DNA of 64,000 bases from Dietzia sp. NCCP-2495 (lineage in GTDB: Bacteria > Actinomycetota > Actinomycetes > Mycobacteriales > Mycobacteriaceae). Positions within the stretch are counted from its first letter, which is position 1, and every line of letters starts with the position of its first letter. Location: positions 82,455 to 146,454 of the forward strand of contig NZ_BRVN01000008.1 of the NCBI RefSeq assembly GCF_026011735.1. The letters run 5' to 3'. Below are positions 45,644 through 55,754 of the stretch, one piece after another. The translations under genes were made by a program, and so were the position numbers. Under the pieces are notes generated by a model that saw only the letters and a program-made list of their open reading frames with translations, made no database searches and was not told where the DNA came from.

Positions 45644-47626
45644 GTGACGACGATCCGGGCGCGGCTGCGCCACCGGGCCGCGGCAGCGCTGGCCGCAGCG
45701 GCGGCCCTCGTCGTCGTCACGGGGTGCGTCGCCGACCCGCCACCACCCACGGTGGTCGGCGGCGAGGAGGGCGGGGGCAACGGCACCGACGTCAGCCTGA
45801 CCTCCGACGGACTCCTCCTCGCGCTCGATCGGGTCGAGTCGGGTTTCAACCCGCACCTCCTCTCCGACCAGGGCGTCGACACCGATCTCGTGGCGTCGCT
45901 GCTCCTGCCGAGCGCGTTCGTCCCCGGTCCCGACGGCAGTCCCGTGCTCAACACGGCGCTGCTGGTGTCAGCCGCTCCGTTGCCGGACTCCCCGGAGACC
46001 GTCAGGTACACGATCAATCCCAAGGCCCAGTGGTCGGACGGTGTCCCGGTGGCCGCCGAGGACTTCGAGTACCTCTGGCGCCAGATGGTCACCCAGCCCG
46101 GCGTGGTCGACCCGGCGGGGTACGAGCGCATCACGGCGGTCCGACCGGGTGCGGGCGGCAAAATCGTCGACGTGGTCTTCGACTCCGTGCCGGAGCACTG
46201 GCGGTCGCTCTTCCACCACCTGCTGCCCGGCCACATCCTCAAGGGCGCGCCCGACGGGTTCGCAGGGGCGATGGAGAACCTGCCGGTGATGAGCGCGGGC
46301 CCGTTCATGATCAGGGCGGCGGACATCGGCCGTGGGGAGATCGAGTTCGTCCGCAACGACCGCTACTGGGCTGACGTGCCCGGCCCCACCCAGATCGTGA
46401 TGCGACGCGAATCCGGACCCGGGCAGCTCGGGGCGGCCCTGCGCGACGGCCCCGGGGTGCTCGCCCTGGTCGCCGGCAGCCCGGTCTCCTCCGACATCGC
46501 GGCGACGGTCCCGGGCGTCAGCTCACGAGACGTTGCCGCCTCCGCACAGCTCGAGGTCGGTTTCAACACCATCGCCCCGGCCGTGAGCGACCAGCGTGTC
46601 CGTCGCGCGCTGGCCGCCGCCATGGATCCGGCGGTGGTGGGCCGGATCATCTCCGGAGAATCCGAGCCGAGCGTCACCTCGTACCCCTTCCCCGAGTCCT
46701 CCGCGACGACCGCGACGGGTGACCCGGATGTGGTCCGTGACCAACTCGAGGCCGCCGGCTTCAGTCGATCGGACGGACAGTGGCAGCGGGGCAGCGAGCA
46801 GTTGTCCGTGACCCTCGGTGTCGAAGCGGACGACGAGCGCGCCCGGGCCGCCGCGTACCTCGTGGCCGACCAGCTCCACGGAACGGGGATCGGTGCGGTC
46901 GTCTGGGAGCTCGACCCCACCGCGCTCTACGCGGACGCCCTGCCCCACGGCCTCGTCGACGCGACCGTCGGCTGGCAGGCCGCGGAGGGAAACGCCGAGG
47001 TCTCGGCGCTCTCGCGGTTCGCCTGCGTCGAACCCGCGGGTGGAACCGGTGGAGACACCGCTGTCGACGGATCCGGGAACGGCACCGACGGCACCAATGG
47101 CGCCGACACCGACTCCGACGGCTCCTCGGGGTCGGACCAGGACCGGGACACCGAGACGCTGCCGGCTCGACCCCGCACGACGGTGTCGAGCATCGTCCCG
47201 CCCACCTCGACGCAGGTCGCGCCGGACCAGGGATCGGAGCGGGAGACCGCGGCGACCGAGGACGCCGGCGAGGCCGGGGACGCGGCGGGCAGCGAGGCCG
47301 GTCAGGACGCGGAGAGCACGGCCACGACCACGACCCCCACAACGCCACCGCGCACCCTCGGCGCCGACGCACCCGCGCGGGCCGCCGACACCGCCGGGAT
47401 CTGTGATCCCCGGATCGACGCCGCTCTCGGCGTGGGCCCGGAGCCCGTGGACCTCGCCGAGGCGGGCGACCTCGTGGGGGAACTCGCGCTCAGGGTGCCG
47501 CTCGTGCGGCCGACGATGCTCCTCGCTGACGACGGCGTCCACACGAGCGGCCGGGAACCAGGGACGGAGCCACGCACCGTCACCGAGTTCTTCGATTCCG
47601 CACCGACCTGGAAGAGGACGGAATGA
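45644..47626 (+). CDS. lpqW: LpqW-like lipoprotein (oligopeptide-binding fold)
   Basis: 660 residues. Lipobox VVTGC after a short hydrophobic signal. Peptide/nickel-binding (SBP-5) fold: YTINPKAQWSDGVPVAAEDFEYLWRQM, MSAGPFMIR, FVRNDRYW, VRRALAAAMD. In mycobacteria LpqW directs the PIM/LAM biosynthetic branch rather than importing peptides; position after typA and before mshB fits Rv1166. A low-complexity Gly/Thr/Ser/Asp insert of about 120 residues (roughly 463-583) sits before the last domain. Its stop overlaps mshB (ATGA). Confidence 0.85.
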   Translation: MTTIRARLRHRAAAALAAAAALVVVTGCVADPPPPTVVGGEEGGGNGTDVSLTSDGLLLALDRVESGFNPHLLSDQGVDTDLVASLLLPSAFVPGPDGSPVLNTALLVSAAPLPDSPETVRYTINPKAQWSDGVPVAAEDFEYLWRQMVTQPGVVDPAGYERITAVRPGAGGKIVDVVFDSVPEHWRSLFHHLLPGHILKGAPDGFAGAMENLPVMSAGPFMIRAADIGRGEIEFVRNDRYWADVPGPTQIVMRRESGPGQLGAALRDGPGVLALVAGSPVSSDIAATVPGVSSRDVAASAQLEVGFNTIAPAVSDQRVRRALAAAMDPAVVGRIISGESEPSVTSYPFPESSATTATGDPDVVRDQLEAAGFSRSDGQWQRGSEQLSVTLGVEADDERARAAAYLVADQLHGTGIGAVVWELDPTALYADALPHGLVDATVGWQAAEGNAEVSALSRFACVEPAGGTGGDTAVDGSGNGTDGTNGADTDSDGSSGSDQDRDTETLPARPRTTVSSIVPPTSTQVAPDQGSERETAATEDAGEAGDAAGSEAGQDAESTATTTTPTTPPRTLGADAPARAADTAGICDPRIDAALGVGPEPVDLAEAGDLVGELALRVPLVRPTMLLADDGVHTSGREPGTEPRTVTEFFDSAPTWKRTE

Positions 47627-48516
47627 CGCAGGAAGCCGCGGCACCGGACGCGACCGGGATCAGGGCACTGTTCGTCCACGCTCATCCCGACGACGAGTCG
47701 ATCACCACCGGGGGATCGCTCGCCGTCCTCACAGCCGCAGGAGCAGACGTCCGGGTCGTGACGTGCACCCTCGGCGAAGAGGGCGAGGTCCTCGGCGACG
47801 AGCTCGCGGGCCTGGTCGCCGGTGACGCGGATCAGCTCGGCGGCTACCGGATCCGCGAACTCACGGACGCGTTGCGGGCGCTGGGCATCGATCGACCGCG
47901 GTTCCTCGGCGGCGCCGGCCGCTGGCGTGACTCCGGGATGGCCGGAACCCCGGCGGCGGAGAACCCGCGGGCGTTCGTCCGGTCGGGCCGGGCAGCGGTG
48001 GACGAACTCGTCGGAATCCTCGACGAGTTCCGCCCACACCTGCTGGTGACCTACGACCGCCATGGTGGATACGGACATCCCGACCACATCAGGGCCCACG
48101 AGATCGTGGGCGCCGCGGTGCACGAGGCGTCGCACTCGCCCGCGCGGCTGGCCTGGACGGTCACCGCCCGATCAGAGCTCGACCGCTCTCATCCCGCGCC
48201 GCCCGGACACCTGCGCAACGCGCACCGGGACGAGCTCCCGTCGGTCGCCGATTCCCGCCTCACCCATCGCGTTCCACTGGACTCCGCGGAGTACGCGGCG
48301 AAGCTCGAGGCGCTCACGGCCCACGCGACGCAGCTGGAGCTCGTCCGGGGCCCTGAGGACGAGCCCTGGTTCCTCGCACTGACGAACGGAGTCCTCCAGC
48401 CGGTGGCGCAGGTCGAGTGGTACGTGGCGCACGACCTCGACCTCGCCGACGGAGACTACGTGCGGTGCGCTCCCGGTACCGCGCATCTTCTCGACGGGAT
48501 AGGGGAGCGGCCATGA
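47623..48516 (+). CDS. mshB: mycothiol biosynthesis deacetylase MshB
   Basis: 297 residues; deacetylates GlcNAc-inositol, the second committed enzymatic step of mycothiol synthesis in the cytosol. LmbE-like fold with the Zn site AHPDDE (residues 20-25), YDRHGGYGHPDHIRAHEI and GAGRWRDSGMAG. Order lpqW-mshB-small membrane protein matches M. tuberculosis Rv1166-Rv1170-Rv1171. Both ends overlap neighbours by four bases (ATGA). Confidence 0.92.
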   Translation: MTQEAAAPDATGIRALFVHAHPDDESITTGGSLAVLTAAGADVRVVTCTLGEEGEVLGDELAGLVAGDADQLGGYRIRELTDALRALGIDRPRFLGGAGRWRDSGMAGTPAAENPRAFVRSGRAAVDELVGILDEFRPHLLVTYDRHGGYGHPDHIRAHEIVGAAVHEASHSPARLAWTVTARSELDRSHPAPPGHLRNAHRDELPSVADSRLTHRVPLDSAEYAAKLEALTAHATQLELVRGPEDEPWFLALTNGVLQPVAQVEWYVAHDLDLADGDYVRCAPGTAHLLDGIGERP

Positions 48517-48932
48517 CTGACACTGCACCGGACACCGGGACCGCACGCGGAGCCACGCCACGGACCGCGGCCTCTACCCTCGAACTCCTACTCGCCCTGG
48601 TCCTCCTGGCGATCGCGTCAGCGATCGGATGTGTGCTCTGCGCCGCCTGGCTGTCGATGTGGCTGGTGGGTATCCCGTTCCCGTTCACCGCACTCGTGGC
48701 CGGCGCGTGGTCGCTGTTTCTGATGTGGGTCGCGTCGGCGTGGTCCGACAGCAAGGCGGTCGCGGCCTTTCCCGCCCTCACCTTCATCGTCACCCTGATC
48801 GCCCTCGACCTCGGCCCCGGCGGTGACATGCCGGTCGCCATCACCCTGCGCGGACTCGCGCTGCTGACGCTCGGCGGCCTCCTGCCCCTGTGGGTCGCCG
48901 TCTACGGTCGGAAGGTAGCCCCCGGGTCCTGA
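48513..48932 (+). CDS. small four-helix membrane protein
   Basis: 139 residues, start ATG 48513 overlapping mshB. Four predicted transmembrane helices (LELLLALVLLAIASAIGCVL, MWLVGIPFPFTALVAGAWSLFLM, AFPALTFIVTLIALDL, LALLTLGGLLPLWVAVYG). Position after mshB matches the uncharacterised Rv1171. Convergent with the PH-domain pair (6 bases apart). Confidence 0.75.
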   Translation: MTDTAPDTGTARGATPRTAASTLELLLALVLLAIASAIGCVLCAAWLSMWLVGIPFPFTALVAGAWSLFLMWVASAWSDSKAVAAFPALTFIVTLIALDLGPGGDMPVAITLRGLALLTLGGLLPLWVAVYGRKVAPGS

Positions 48933-48938
48933 CCGCGG

Positions 48939-50681
48939 TCAGGACGTACGCACGCCCAGGGTGGGGGAACTCTTCCGGACGGACTCGGCATCGCCGGTGA
49001 ACTGCCAGACGTCGGTGATCCCCGGGGTGAGCGCCTCCGCCATGGACCAGGCCTCGTCGGCATCCAGGTCCATGACCGAGTACCCGCCCGCGCCGGCCGG
49101 GGTGGCGGCGGTGACCGTCGCGACGCCGGCGGTGCGCTGGAACACCGACTGGCTGACGCTCCAGGCGATGATGCCGTCGGACTCGAGCACCGTGCGCTTC
49201 GCGCTCCAGGACCCGTGCGAGGTGACGAGCATGTCCGGGAGGAGGGCGTGACCGAGCATGCGCATCCTGTCGGCGGACAGGAAAAGGAAGAACACCAGGG
49301 CAGCGGGGATCCCCCACCGGACCCAGACGTCGGCGGAGGGGCCCGAGTCGATGCGGACCAGCACGATGATCCCGGCCACGATCCAGAACGGCATGAGGCC
49401 ACGCGTGACCCGACGCCGGTAGGCCTTCCAGGGATGTCGGCGCAGCCGCATTGTCACCGGGGTCTCGGCGCCGACGATGCGCGTGGCGACCCGGCGGACG
49501 TCCTTGATGGGGGCCTGCGGAAGGAGCGTCGACGCGGCCGCGCCCTTCTTGGTGCCGGTCATGACGGGTTCCAACCGCGCGCCACCGAGGAGTCGGAGGT
49601 AGACCGGCTGCCGGATCTCGACCCCACGCAGACGCGCCTTGTCCAGGGCGATGTGCTTGCGGCGGAGGATCCCGTTCTGGACGTACAGCACCGACCCGCG
49701 TTCGGTGAGTGCGTACTTGCCGTACCGGATCGCGTACGTGATGATCGCCAGCACTCCGGCCACCAGCCAGATCGCGATGCCCTTACCCACCACGGTGAAC
49801 GGTTGGCCGAGCGAGTCGAGCCAGGCGACGGTCCCCTCGACCAGGGGCAGGTCCATGATGCGCGAATGCATGTCGCCCATCTGCCACGTGATGAGCCACA
49901 GGGAGAACAGGACACCGAATCCGATGAACGAGAACGGTGCGAAGCGCGACCACGTGACGCGCCAGCGGGCGATGTCCTCGCCGTACCTGGAGCCCCACTG
50001 CTCCTCGTCGTCGCGGTCCAGGGTCGGGTCGAGGGCCCGACGGTGCTTGAGCAACTCGTCCCGCAGGGGCTCGACCAGGGCGGTGTCGATGGCGTTGAGC
50101 CGGAAGCGCTCGGCGTCGGACTTGCCTGCGTCGGAGCGACCGGTGCCCACCTCGACGATCGAGACGCGGAGGACCCGGTGGAACAGGTCGGATTCGGTGT
50201 CGACGCTGCGGATGCGGTTGCGCGCCACCGTGACGACCTGGCGGCTGAAGAAGCCCTTCTTGAGGATGATGTGGGTACGCCCGACCTGGTAACTCGTCGA
50301 CAGCCAGCGCAGCACGCCCGCGAGGACGACCAGCGAGATGACCACGACCTCGAACCAGTAGTTGCTGCGATTGGAACCCAGCCACAGGGAGATGAGGAAG
50401 AGCGGCGCGAGGCGGGTCAGCGAACCCAACGGGTCGACGAGCAACATCCGCCAGGACAACCGCTCCCACGGGGCCTCGGGGTCGGACTCGTCCGTCGCGG
50501 AGCCGGCCTCAGCCTGTTCGGCCTCCGGGGCCGAGGGTTCGCTGCCCGATCCGTCGCCCGGAGTGTCGGCGGCCCCATCGGTGAGGCCGAGCTCGTCGTC
50601 GTCGTTGACCGGTCCCGGACCCACCCCGGACGTCTCGTCGGGAGCGGACACCGCGCCGGACCCACCGGACCCGCTCGTCAC
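48939..50681 (-). CDS. bacterial PH-domain (YdbT-like) membrane protein
   Basis: 580 residues from a GTG at 50681 overlapping the upstream gene's stop (GTGA). An acidic, disordered N-terminal stretch of about 80 residues precedes repeated bPH2 (DUF304) modules and several transmembrane helices. SYQVGRTHIILKKGFFSRQVVTVARNRIRSVDTE and YALTERGSVLYVQNGILRRKHIALDKARLRGVEI are bPH2 units. YdbS/YdbT-like pairs are of uncertain function, suggested to act at the membrane or in antimicrobial tolerance. Subunit of the pair with 50678-51355. Confidence 0.85.
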   Translation of the reverse strand: MTSGSGGSGAVSAPDETSGVGPGPVNDDDELGLTDGAADTPGDGSGSEPSAPEAEQAEAGSATDESDPEAPWERLSWRMLLVDPLGSLTRLAPLFLISLWLGSNRSNYWFEVVVISLVVLAGVLRWLSTSYQVGRTHIILKKGFFSRQVVTVARNRIRSVDTESDLFHRVLRVSIVEVGTGRSDAGKSDAERFRLNAIDTALVEPLRDELLKHRRALDPTLDRDDEEQWGSRYGEDIARWRVTWSRFAPFSFIGFGVLFSLWLITWQMGDMHSRIMDLPLVEGTVAWLDSLGQPFTVVGKGIAIWLVAGVLAIITYAIRYGKYALTERGSVLYVQNGILRRKHIALDKARLRGVEIRQPVYLRLLGGARLEPVMTGTKKGAAASTLLPQAPIKDVRRVATRIVGAETPVTMRLRRHPWKAYRRRVTRGLMPFWIVAGIIVLVRIDSGPSADVWVRWGIPAALVFFLFLSADRMRMLGHALLPDMLVTSHGSWSAKRTVLESDGIIAWSVSQSVFQRTAGVATVTAATPAGAGGYSVMDLDADEAWSMAEALTPGITDVWQFTGDAESVRKSSPTLGVRTS

Positions 50682-51355
50682 GTCCCGTCCTCGGAATCCA
50701 GGTTGGCGATCGCGATGAGGTGCTGCGCGAGCGCCTCGGCGTCGGCGACGGCCAGTCCCCGGATCTCCACGGTGCCCTGCGCGGACGCGGTCGACGCGTT
50801 GACCGTGGCCAGCCCGAACCACCGCTCGAACAGGGTCCGCGTGGTGTAGACGGTCTGCAGGCGCGCCAGCGGTGCGATACGGAACTGCGTCGTCCACCAG
50901 CCCTTCCGCGAACACACGGCGGTGTCGGACACGTCCCAGCGCGCCACCAGGTAGCGCCACCACGGCGCCACGACGATGTTCATGAACGCCAGCGGGACGG
51001 TCACGGCCACGACGACCCAGTTCCAGAAACCCATGACGTTCTCGCCCCAGAAGTACCAGCCCACCTGGAGCCCGGCGAGCACCGCCCACGACCAGATCCC
51101 CTCGATCACCCAGAGCAGCGGCGTGCGCTTCTCGATGCGGTGGCGGGGCGCGGTGACCAGGATCCGGTTGTTCGTGAGCAGGTCGCCGCCGGCGTCGGGC
51201 AGGGCTGCGGAGGCGGAGTCCGTGTCAGCGGCGGACCCCGCGCGGGTGGCCGGCTCTCGCAGGGCGTGCGCGCCACCGGACTCGGGCGGCGGGCTGGACA
51301 CCAGTGGGTCCCCGTTGCTGCGGAGGACCGGTGCGGTTTCGGGCATGCCCTCCAC
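50678..51355 (-). CDS. bacterial PH-domain (YdbS-like) membrane protein
   Basis: 225 residues from GTG 51355; ATG 51346 behind GGAGG is an alternative. About 55 residues of polar tail, two transmembrane helices ([44 protein letters not shown]), then one bPH2 domain: [52 protein letters not shown]. First of the YdbS-YdbT pair, inserted between the Rv1171 and fbiC orthologues. Confidence 0.85.
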   Translation of the reverse strand: MEGMPETAPVLRSNGDPLVSSPPPESGGAHALREPATRAGSAADTDSASAALPDAGGDLLTNNRILVTAPRHRIEKRTPLLWVIEGIWSWAVLAGLQVGWYFWGENVMGFWNWVVVAVTVPLAFMNIVVAPWWRYLVARWDVSDTAVCSRKGWWTTQFRIAPLARLQTVYTTRTLFERWFGLATVNASTASAQGTVEIRGLAVADAEALAQHLIAIANLDSEDGT

Positions 51356-51488
51356 AGTAGTGTGTCGGCCCTCGTGCGCCCGTGAGCGCGCTCACCCGGC
51401 GTCCGCGGGGGCCGGGCTGGCGCGGGGCGGGGGCACCCGGGTGCCGGCGCGAGGAGTGTCAGACCCGGTACGGGGGCGGTGGTGCATC

Positions 51489-54083
51489 ATGGCGGACATG
51501 GTTAGTTCCCCGTCTCCCGCAGAGCCAGAGCCCACGACGTCGGCGATGAGGCGCGCCCTGCGCCGCGCCACCGACGGACTGACCCTGGACGCCACGGAGG
51601 CGGCGGTGCTGCTCGCCGCGCGGGGTGAGGAACTCGAGAAACTCATGGGCCTGGCCGCCGCCCGACGCGACAGGCGTCTCGCCGACGAGGGCCGCGCGGG
51701 CGTGATCACCTATTCGCGCAAGGTGTTCGTCCCCATCACCCGCCTGTGCCGGGACAAGTGTCACTACTGCACCTTCGTCACGGTCCCGGGCAAGCTCCGC
51801 GCCGCGGGCGAGGGCATGTACCTCGAGCCCGACGAGGTGGTGGAACTGTGCCGCCGCGGCGCCGAGGCCGGGTGCAAGGAGGCGTTGTTCACGCTGGGGG
51901 ACCGGCCTGAGGGCCGGTGGCCCGAAGCGCGTGAGTGGCTCGACGCGCGCGGCTACTCCTCGACGCTCGACTACGTACGCGCCGTGGCGATCCGGGTCCT
52001 CGAGGAGACCGGCCTGCTCCCGCACCTCAACCCGGGCGTCATGAGCTGGGCCGAGTTGTCGCGGCTCAAGCCGGTCGCGCCGTCCATGGGGATGATGCTC
52101 GAGACCACCTCGACCCGCCTGCACACCACCTCGGGCGAGGCGCACTACGGCAGCCCGGACAAGGATCCGGCCGTGCGGCTGCGCACCCTCACCGACGCCG
52201 GGCGCGTGGCGGTGCCGTTCACCACGGGGATCCTGGTGGGGATCGGAGAGACGCGGACCGAACGCGCGGAGAGTCTGCTCGAGTTGGCGGCGCTGGACCG
52301 CGAGTTCGGGCACCTGCAGGAGGTGATCGTCCAGAACTTCCGCGCCAAGCCGGATACCGCCATGCGGTCGGTCGACGACGCGGACCGCGAGGAGTTCCTC
52401 GCCGCGATCGCCGTGGCGCGACTGGTCCTGGCGCCGCGCGTGGCCGTCCAGGCGCCGCCCAACCTCGTGGACCGCTCCGACGTGCTCGCCCTGATCGGTG
52501 CGGGGATCGACGACCTGGGCGGGATCTCGCCGCTCACTCCCGACCACGTCAACCCCGAGCGGCCGTGGCCGCACCTGGACGAGCTCACCGCCGATCTCGC
52601 CGGCGAGGGGTGGACTCTGCGCGAGCGACTCACCGCGCACCCCCGGTTCGTCGAGGCCGGCGACGCCTGGATCGATCCGCGCGTGGCCGGCCATGTGCGT
52701 GCCCTGGCCGATCCGGAGAGCGGCCTGGCGGCCGTGGGTGACGACGACGACAACGGCATCCTCCGGCCGGTCGGTATGCCGTGGCAGGAGCCCGACGACG
52801 ACTGGGACTCCTCCGGTCGGACCGATCTGCACACGGCGATCGACTCCGAGGGCCGCAACACGGACACCCGGTCCGACATCGGCGAGGCGTTCGGCAACTG
52901 GGACGTCATCCGGGCCCGTGCCGCCGAGATCGGAGCGGCGGCCCTCGCACCGGAACGCGCGGATTCCGAGGTGCTCGCGGCGCTGAGGGCCGCCGAGGCC
53001 GACCCGGCGGGACTGACCGACGACCAGTACCTCGCGCTGGCCACCGCCACCGGCGACGGACTGGCCGCCGTGGCCGGGCTGGCGGACCGCCTCCGCGCGG
53101 ACGTGGTGGGGGAGACGGTCACCTACGTCGTCAACCGCAACATCAACTTCTCCAACATCTGTTACACCGGCTGCCGCTTCTGCGCGTTCGCTCAGCGCAA
53201 GGGGGACGCGGACGCCTTCTCGCTGTCGGCGTCCGAGGTCGCGGACCGCGCCTACGAGGCGCACGTCGCCGGCGCGACCGAGGTGTGCATGCAGGGAGGG
53301 ATCGACCCCGACCTGCCCGTCACCGGCTACGCGGACCTGGTGCGCGCGGTCAAGGAGCGGGTGCCGTCCATGCACGTGCACGCGTTCAGTCCGATGGAGA
53401 TCTCCAACGGTGCCTCCCGGTCGGGCGTCGGCGTGCGGGAGTGGCTCACCGAGTTGCGCGCCGCCGGCCTCGACACCATCCCGGGCACTGCCGCCGAGAT
53501 CCTCGACGACGAGGTGCGCTGGGTCCTCACCAAGGGCAAACTCCCGGCGTCCGAGTGGATCGATATCGTCACCACCGCGCACGAGGTGGGGCTGCGATCG
53601 AGTTCGACGATGATGTACGGCCACGTCGACACCCCGGCCCACTGGGTGGCCCACCTGCGCACACTGCGCGGGATCCAGGAACGCACGGGCGGGTTCACCG
53701 AGTTCGTGCCGCTGCCGTTCGTGCACCGCAGCGCGCCGCTGTACCTGGCCGGCGCCTCGCGGCCCGGCCCGACCCGCGAGGAGAACGTCGCCGTCCACGC
53801 GTTGGCACGGATCATGCTGCACGGGTCGATCGACAACGTGCAGACGAGTTGGGTCAAGCTCGGTGTCGCGGGCACGCGCACGATGCTCCAGTCCGGTGCC
53901 AACGACCTCGGTGGAACGCTGATGGAGGAGACGATCTCCCGCATGGCGGGCGCGGAGAACGGTTCGGCCAAGTCGCCTGAGGAGATCGAGGAGATCGCCA
54001 CCGGGATCGGCCGTCCGGTCCGTCCCCGCGACACGCTCTACGGGCCCGCCCCGCGGCCGGTCGGAGTGACGGTCATCACATAG
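51489..54083 (+). CDS. fbiC: FO synthase, fused CofG-CofH (FbiC)
   Basis: 864 residues (M. tuberculosis FbiC 856). It builds 7,8-didemethyl-8-hydroxy-5-deazariboflavin, the F420 chromophore, from tyrosine and a flavin precursor with two radical-SAM steps. N-terminal CofH-like/CofG half with CRDKCHYC (C87, C91, C94) and C-terminal half with CYTGCRFC (C558, C562, C565): both 4Fe-4S clusters are intact. ATG 51489 chosen; ATG 51498 is in frame. Free-standing before fdxA. Confidence 0.95.
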   Translation: MADMVSSPSPAEPEPTTSAMRRALRRATDGLTLDATEAAVLLAARGEELEKLMGLAAARRDRRLADEGRAGVITYSRKVFVPITRLCRDKCHYCTFVTVPGKLRAAGEGMYLEPDEVVELCRRGAEAGCKEALFTLGDRPEGRWPEAREWLDARGYSSTLDYVRAVAIRVLEETGLLPHLNPGVMSWAELSRLKPVAPSMGMMLETTSTRLHTTSGEAHYGSPDKDPAVRLRTLTDAGRVAVPFTTGILVGIGETRTERAESLLELAALDREFGHLQEVIVQNFRAKPDTAMRSVDDADREEFLAAIAVARLVLAPRVAVQAPPNLVDRSDVLALIGAGIDDLGGISPLTPDHVNPERPWPHLDELTADLAGEGWTLRERLTAHPRFVEAGDAWIDPRVAGHVRALADPESGLAAVGDDDDNGILRPVGMPWQEPDDDWDSSGRTDLHTAIDSEGRNTDTRSDIGEAFGNWDVIRARAAEIGAAALAPERADSEVLAALRAAEADPAGLTDDQYLALATATGDGLAAVAGLADRLRADVVGETVTYVVNRNINFSNICYTGCRFCAFAQRKGDADAFSLSASEVADRAYEAHVAGATEVCMQGGIDPDLPVTGYADLVRAVKERVPSMHVHAFSPMEISNGASRSGVGVREWLTELRAAGLDTIPGTAAEILDDEVRWVLTKGKLPASEWIDIVTTAHEVGLRSSSTMMYGHVDTPAHWVAHLRTLRGIQERTGGFTEFVPLPFVHRSAPLYLAGASRPGPTREENVAVHALARIMLHGSIDNVQTSWVKLGVAGTRTMLQSGANDLGGTLMEETISRMAGAENGSAKSPEEIEEIATGIGRPVRPRDTLYGPAPRPVGVTVIT

Positions 54084-54168
54084 GCGACGTGCAGGTGGGG
54101 CGGCCTCACCGGGTATGCCGGAAGTGTCCTACGATACAAAAGATATCGCTACGAGGAAGGTGGCTGAC

Positions 54169-54492
54169 GTGACTTACACGATCGCAGAGCCGTGCGTCGA
54201 CGTGATGGACAAGTCGTGCGTCGAGGAGTGTCCGGTCGACTGTATCTACGAGGGTGGCCGGATGCTGTACATCCACCCCGACGAGTGCGTCGACTGTGGT
54301 GCGTGTGAGCCGGTGTGTCCTGTCGAGGCCATCTTCTACGAGGATGACGTGCCGGACGAGTGGACCGAGTACAACGCGGCCAACGCTGACTTCTTCGTCG
54401 ACCTCGGCTCGCCCGGTGGCGCAGCGAAGGTCGGCAAGGTCGACTATGACACGCCGTTCGTCAAGAACCTCCCCCCGATGAACCAGGAGTGA
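54169..54492 (+). CDS. fdxA: seven-iron ferredoxin (FdxA/FdxC)
   Basis: 107 residues from GTG 54169 with a GAGGAAGG site; the frame opens earlier, but homology begins at [11 protein letters not shown]. Eight cysteines at 9, 17, 21, 25, 40, 43, 46 and 50 in the [17 protein letters not shown] ... [12 protein letters not shown] pattern for a 3Fe-4S plus 4Fe-4S protein. Electron carrier; its stop overlaps dapC (GTGA), as in Rv1177-Rv1178. Confidence 0.9.
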   Translation: MTYTIAEPCVDVMDKSCVEECPVDCIYEGGRMLYIHPDECVDCGACEPVCPVEAIFYEDDVPDEWTEYNAANADFFVDLGSPGGAAKVGKVDYDTPFVKNLPPMNQE

Positions 54493-55610
54493 CTCCGGTG
54501 GTCGGACGCTCCACGCGCCGGCCGCCCGGGCCGCTGTTGCCGGTGTTCCCCTGGGACACGCTGGCGCAGGTGCGCGAGCGTGCGTCGACCCACCCGGACG
54601 GTCTCGTCGACCTGACGGTGGGCACGCCCGTCGATCCGGTCGCCCCGGTGATCCGCGATGCCCTGGCCGCCGAATCGGCGAGGCCCGGTTACCCCACCAC
54701 GGTGGGGACCCCCGCGCTCCGTGAGGCGATGGTCTCGTCGCTGGCGCGGCGATACGGCGTCACTGGTCTGACCACCGACGCGGTGCTCCCGGTCATCGGG
54801 ACGAAGGAGCTCATCGCGGGCCTTCCCGCCCAGCTCGGAGTGGGGCCGGGCAACACCGTGGTGATCCCAGAGGTCGCCTACCCGACCTACGAGGTCGGTG
54901 CTCTCCTCGCGGGTGCCTCCGTCACCCGGGCGGATTCACTGCTGCAACTGGGTCCGTCCACGCCGACGTTGATGTTCATCAACTCGCCGTCCAACCCGAC
55001 GGGCAAGGTCCTCGGGATCGATCACCTCCGGAAGGTCGTCGGCTGGGCCCGCGAGCGGGGAGCCATCCTCGTGGCCGACGAGTGCTATCTCGGGCTGATC
55101 TGGGAGGGCGAAGCCCTCTCGATCCTCGATCCGCGTGTCTGCGACGGCGACCACACAGGCTTGCTGGCCGTGCACTCTCTGTCCAAGACGTCGAACCTGG
55201 CCTCGTACCGCGCGGGCTTCGTGGCCGGCGACAGGGAGCTGGTGGGCGAGCTGCTCACGGTCCGCAAGCACGCCGGCCTCATGATGCCGCTGCCCGTGCA
55301 GGTCGCCATGACCGCGGCGTTGGAGGACGACGCCCACGAGCAGGCACAGTGTGAGATCTACCGTGCCCGGAGGGCGACGTTGAAGCCGGCCGTCGAGGCG
55401 GCGGGGTTCCGGGTCGACCACTCGGAGGCCGGGCTGTATCTCTGGGCCACTCGCGACGAGCCGTGCCGCGCCACCGCGGACTGGTTCGCCGACCGCGGGA
55501 TCCTCGTCGCACCGGGCGAGTTCTACGGCGCCCGCGGCGGACAGCACGTGCGAATCGCTCTCACCGCGACCGACGCGACCATCGACGAGGCCGCGTCCCG
55601 CCTGGCCTGA
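54489..55610 (+). CDS. dapC: succinyldiaminopimelate aminotransferase, actinobacterial type
   Basis: 373 residues, PLP-dependent fold type I enzyme (TIGR03539 pattern). Motifs: [42 protein letters not shown] (Asp for PLP), [20 protein letters not shown] (Schiff-base Lys in SLSKTSN), VRIALTAT. It makes N-succinyl-2-amino-6-ketopimelate in reverse sense in the lysine/diaminopimelate route. GTG start overlapping fdxA. A hairpin and short repeats follow. Confidence 0.88.
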   Translation: MTPVVGRSTRRPPGPLLPVFPWDTLAQVRERASTHPDGLVDLTVGTPVDPVAPVIRDALAAESARPGYPTTVGTPALREAMVSSLARRYGVTGLTTDAVLPVIGTKELIAGLPAQLGVGPGNTVVIPEVAYPTYEVGALLAGASVTRADSLLQLGPSTPTLMFINSPSNPTGKVLGIDHLRKVVGWARERGAILVADECYLGLIWEGEALSILDPRVCDGDHTGLLAVHSLSKTSNLASYRAGFVAGDRELVGELLTVRKHAGLMMPLPVQVAMTAALEDDAHEQAQCEIYRARRATLKPAVEAAGFRVDHSEAGLYLWATRDEPCRATADWFADRGILVAPGEFYGARGGQHVRIALTATDATIDEAASRLA

Positions 55611-55625
55611 CACGGTCGCAGCGGA

Positions 55626-55702
55626 CCACAGTCACACGCGGTCCCCGCAGCCACTCGCAGGCCCACAGTCACACGAGCTCCCCACAGCCACACGCGCTCC
55701 CC
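55626..55702. repeat. about 19-bp degenerate tandem repeats
   Basis: Units starting at 55626, 55646 (degenerate), 55663 and 55682 share CCACAG[TC]CACACG..[GC]TCCCC. The last unit forms the left arm of the terminator. Repeat of unclear role between dapC and dapD. Confidence 0.6.
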
Positions 55703-55727
55703 GTCCTACGTCGGACGGGGAGCGCGT
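55692..55727. terminator. bidirectional terminator between dapC and dapD
   Basis: 15-bp perfect arms ACGCGCTCCCCGTCC (55692-55706) and GGACGGGGAGCGCGT (55713-55727) with a 6-base loop. Serves the convergent dapC and dapD genes. Confidence 0.8.
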
Positions 55728-55754
55728 TCGTTGGTGCTGGAAGCTGCTGGCGTC

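Noticed and set aside
55626..55727. CRISPR-like repeats between dapC and dapD
   Set aside because: Units are 19 bp and abut without spacers; no cas genes in the window.
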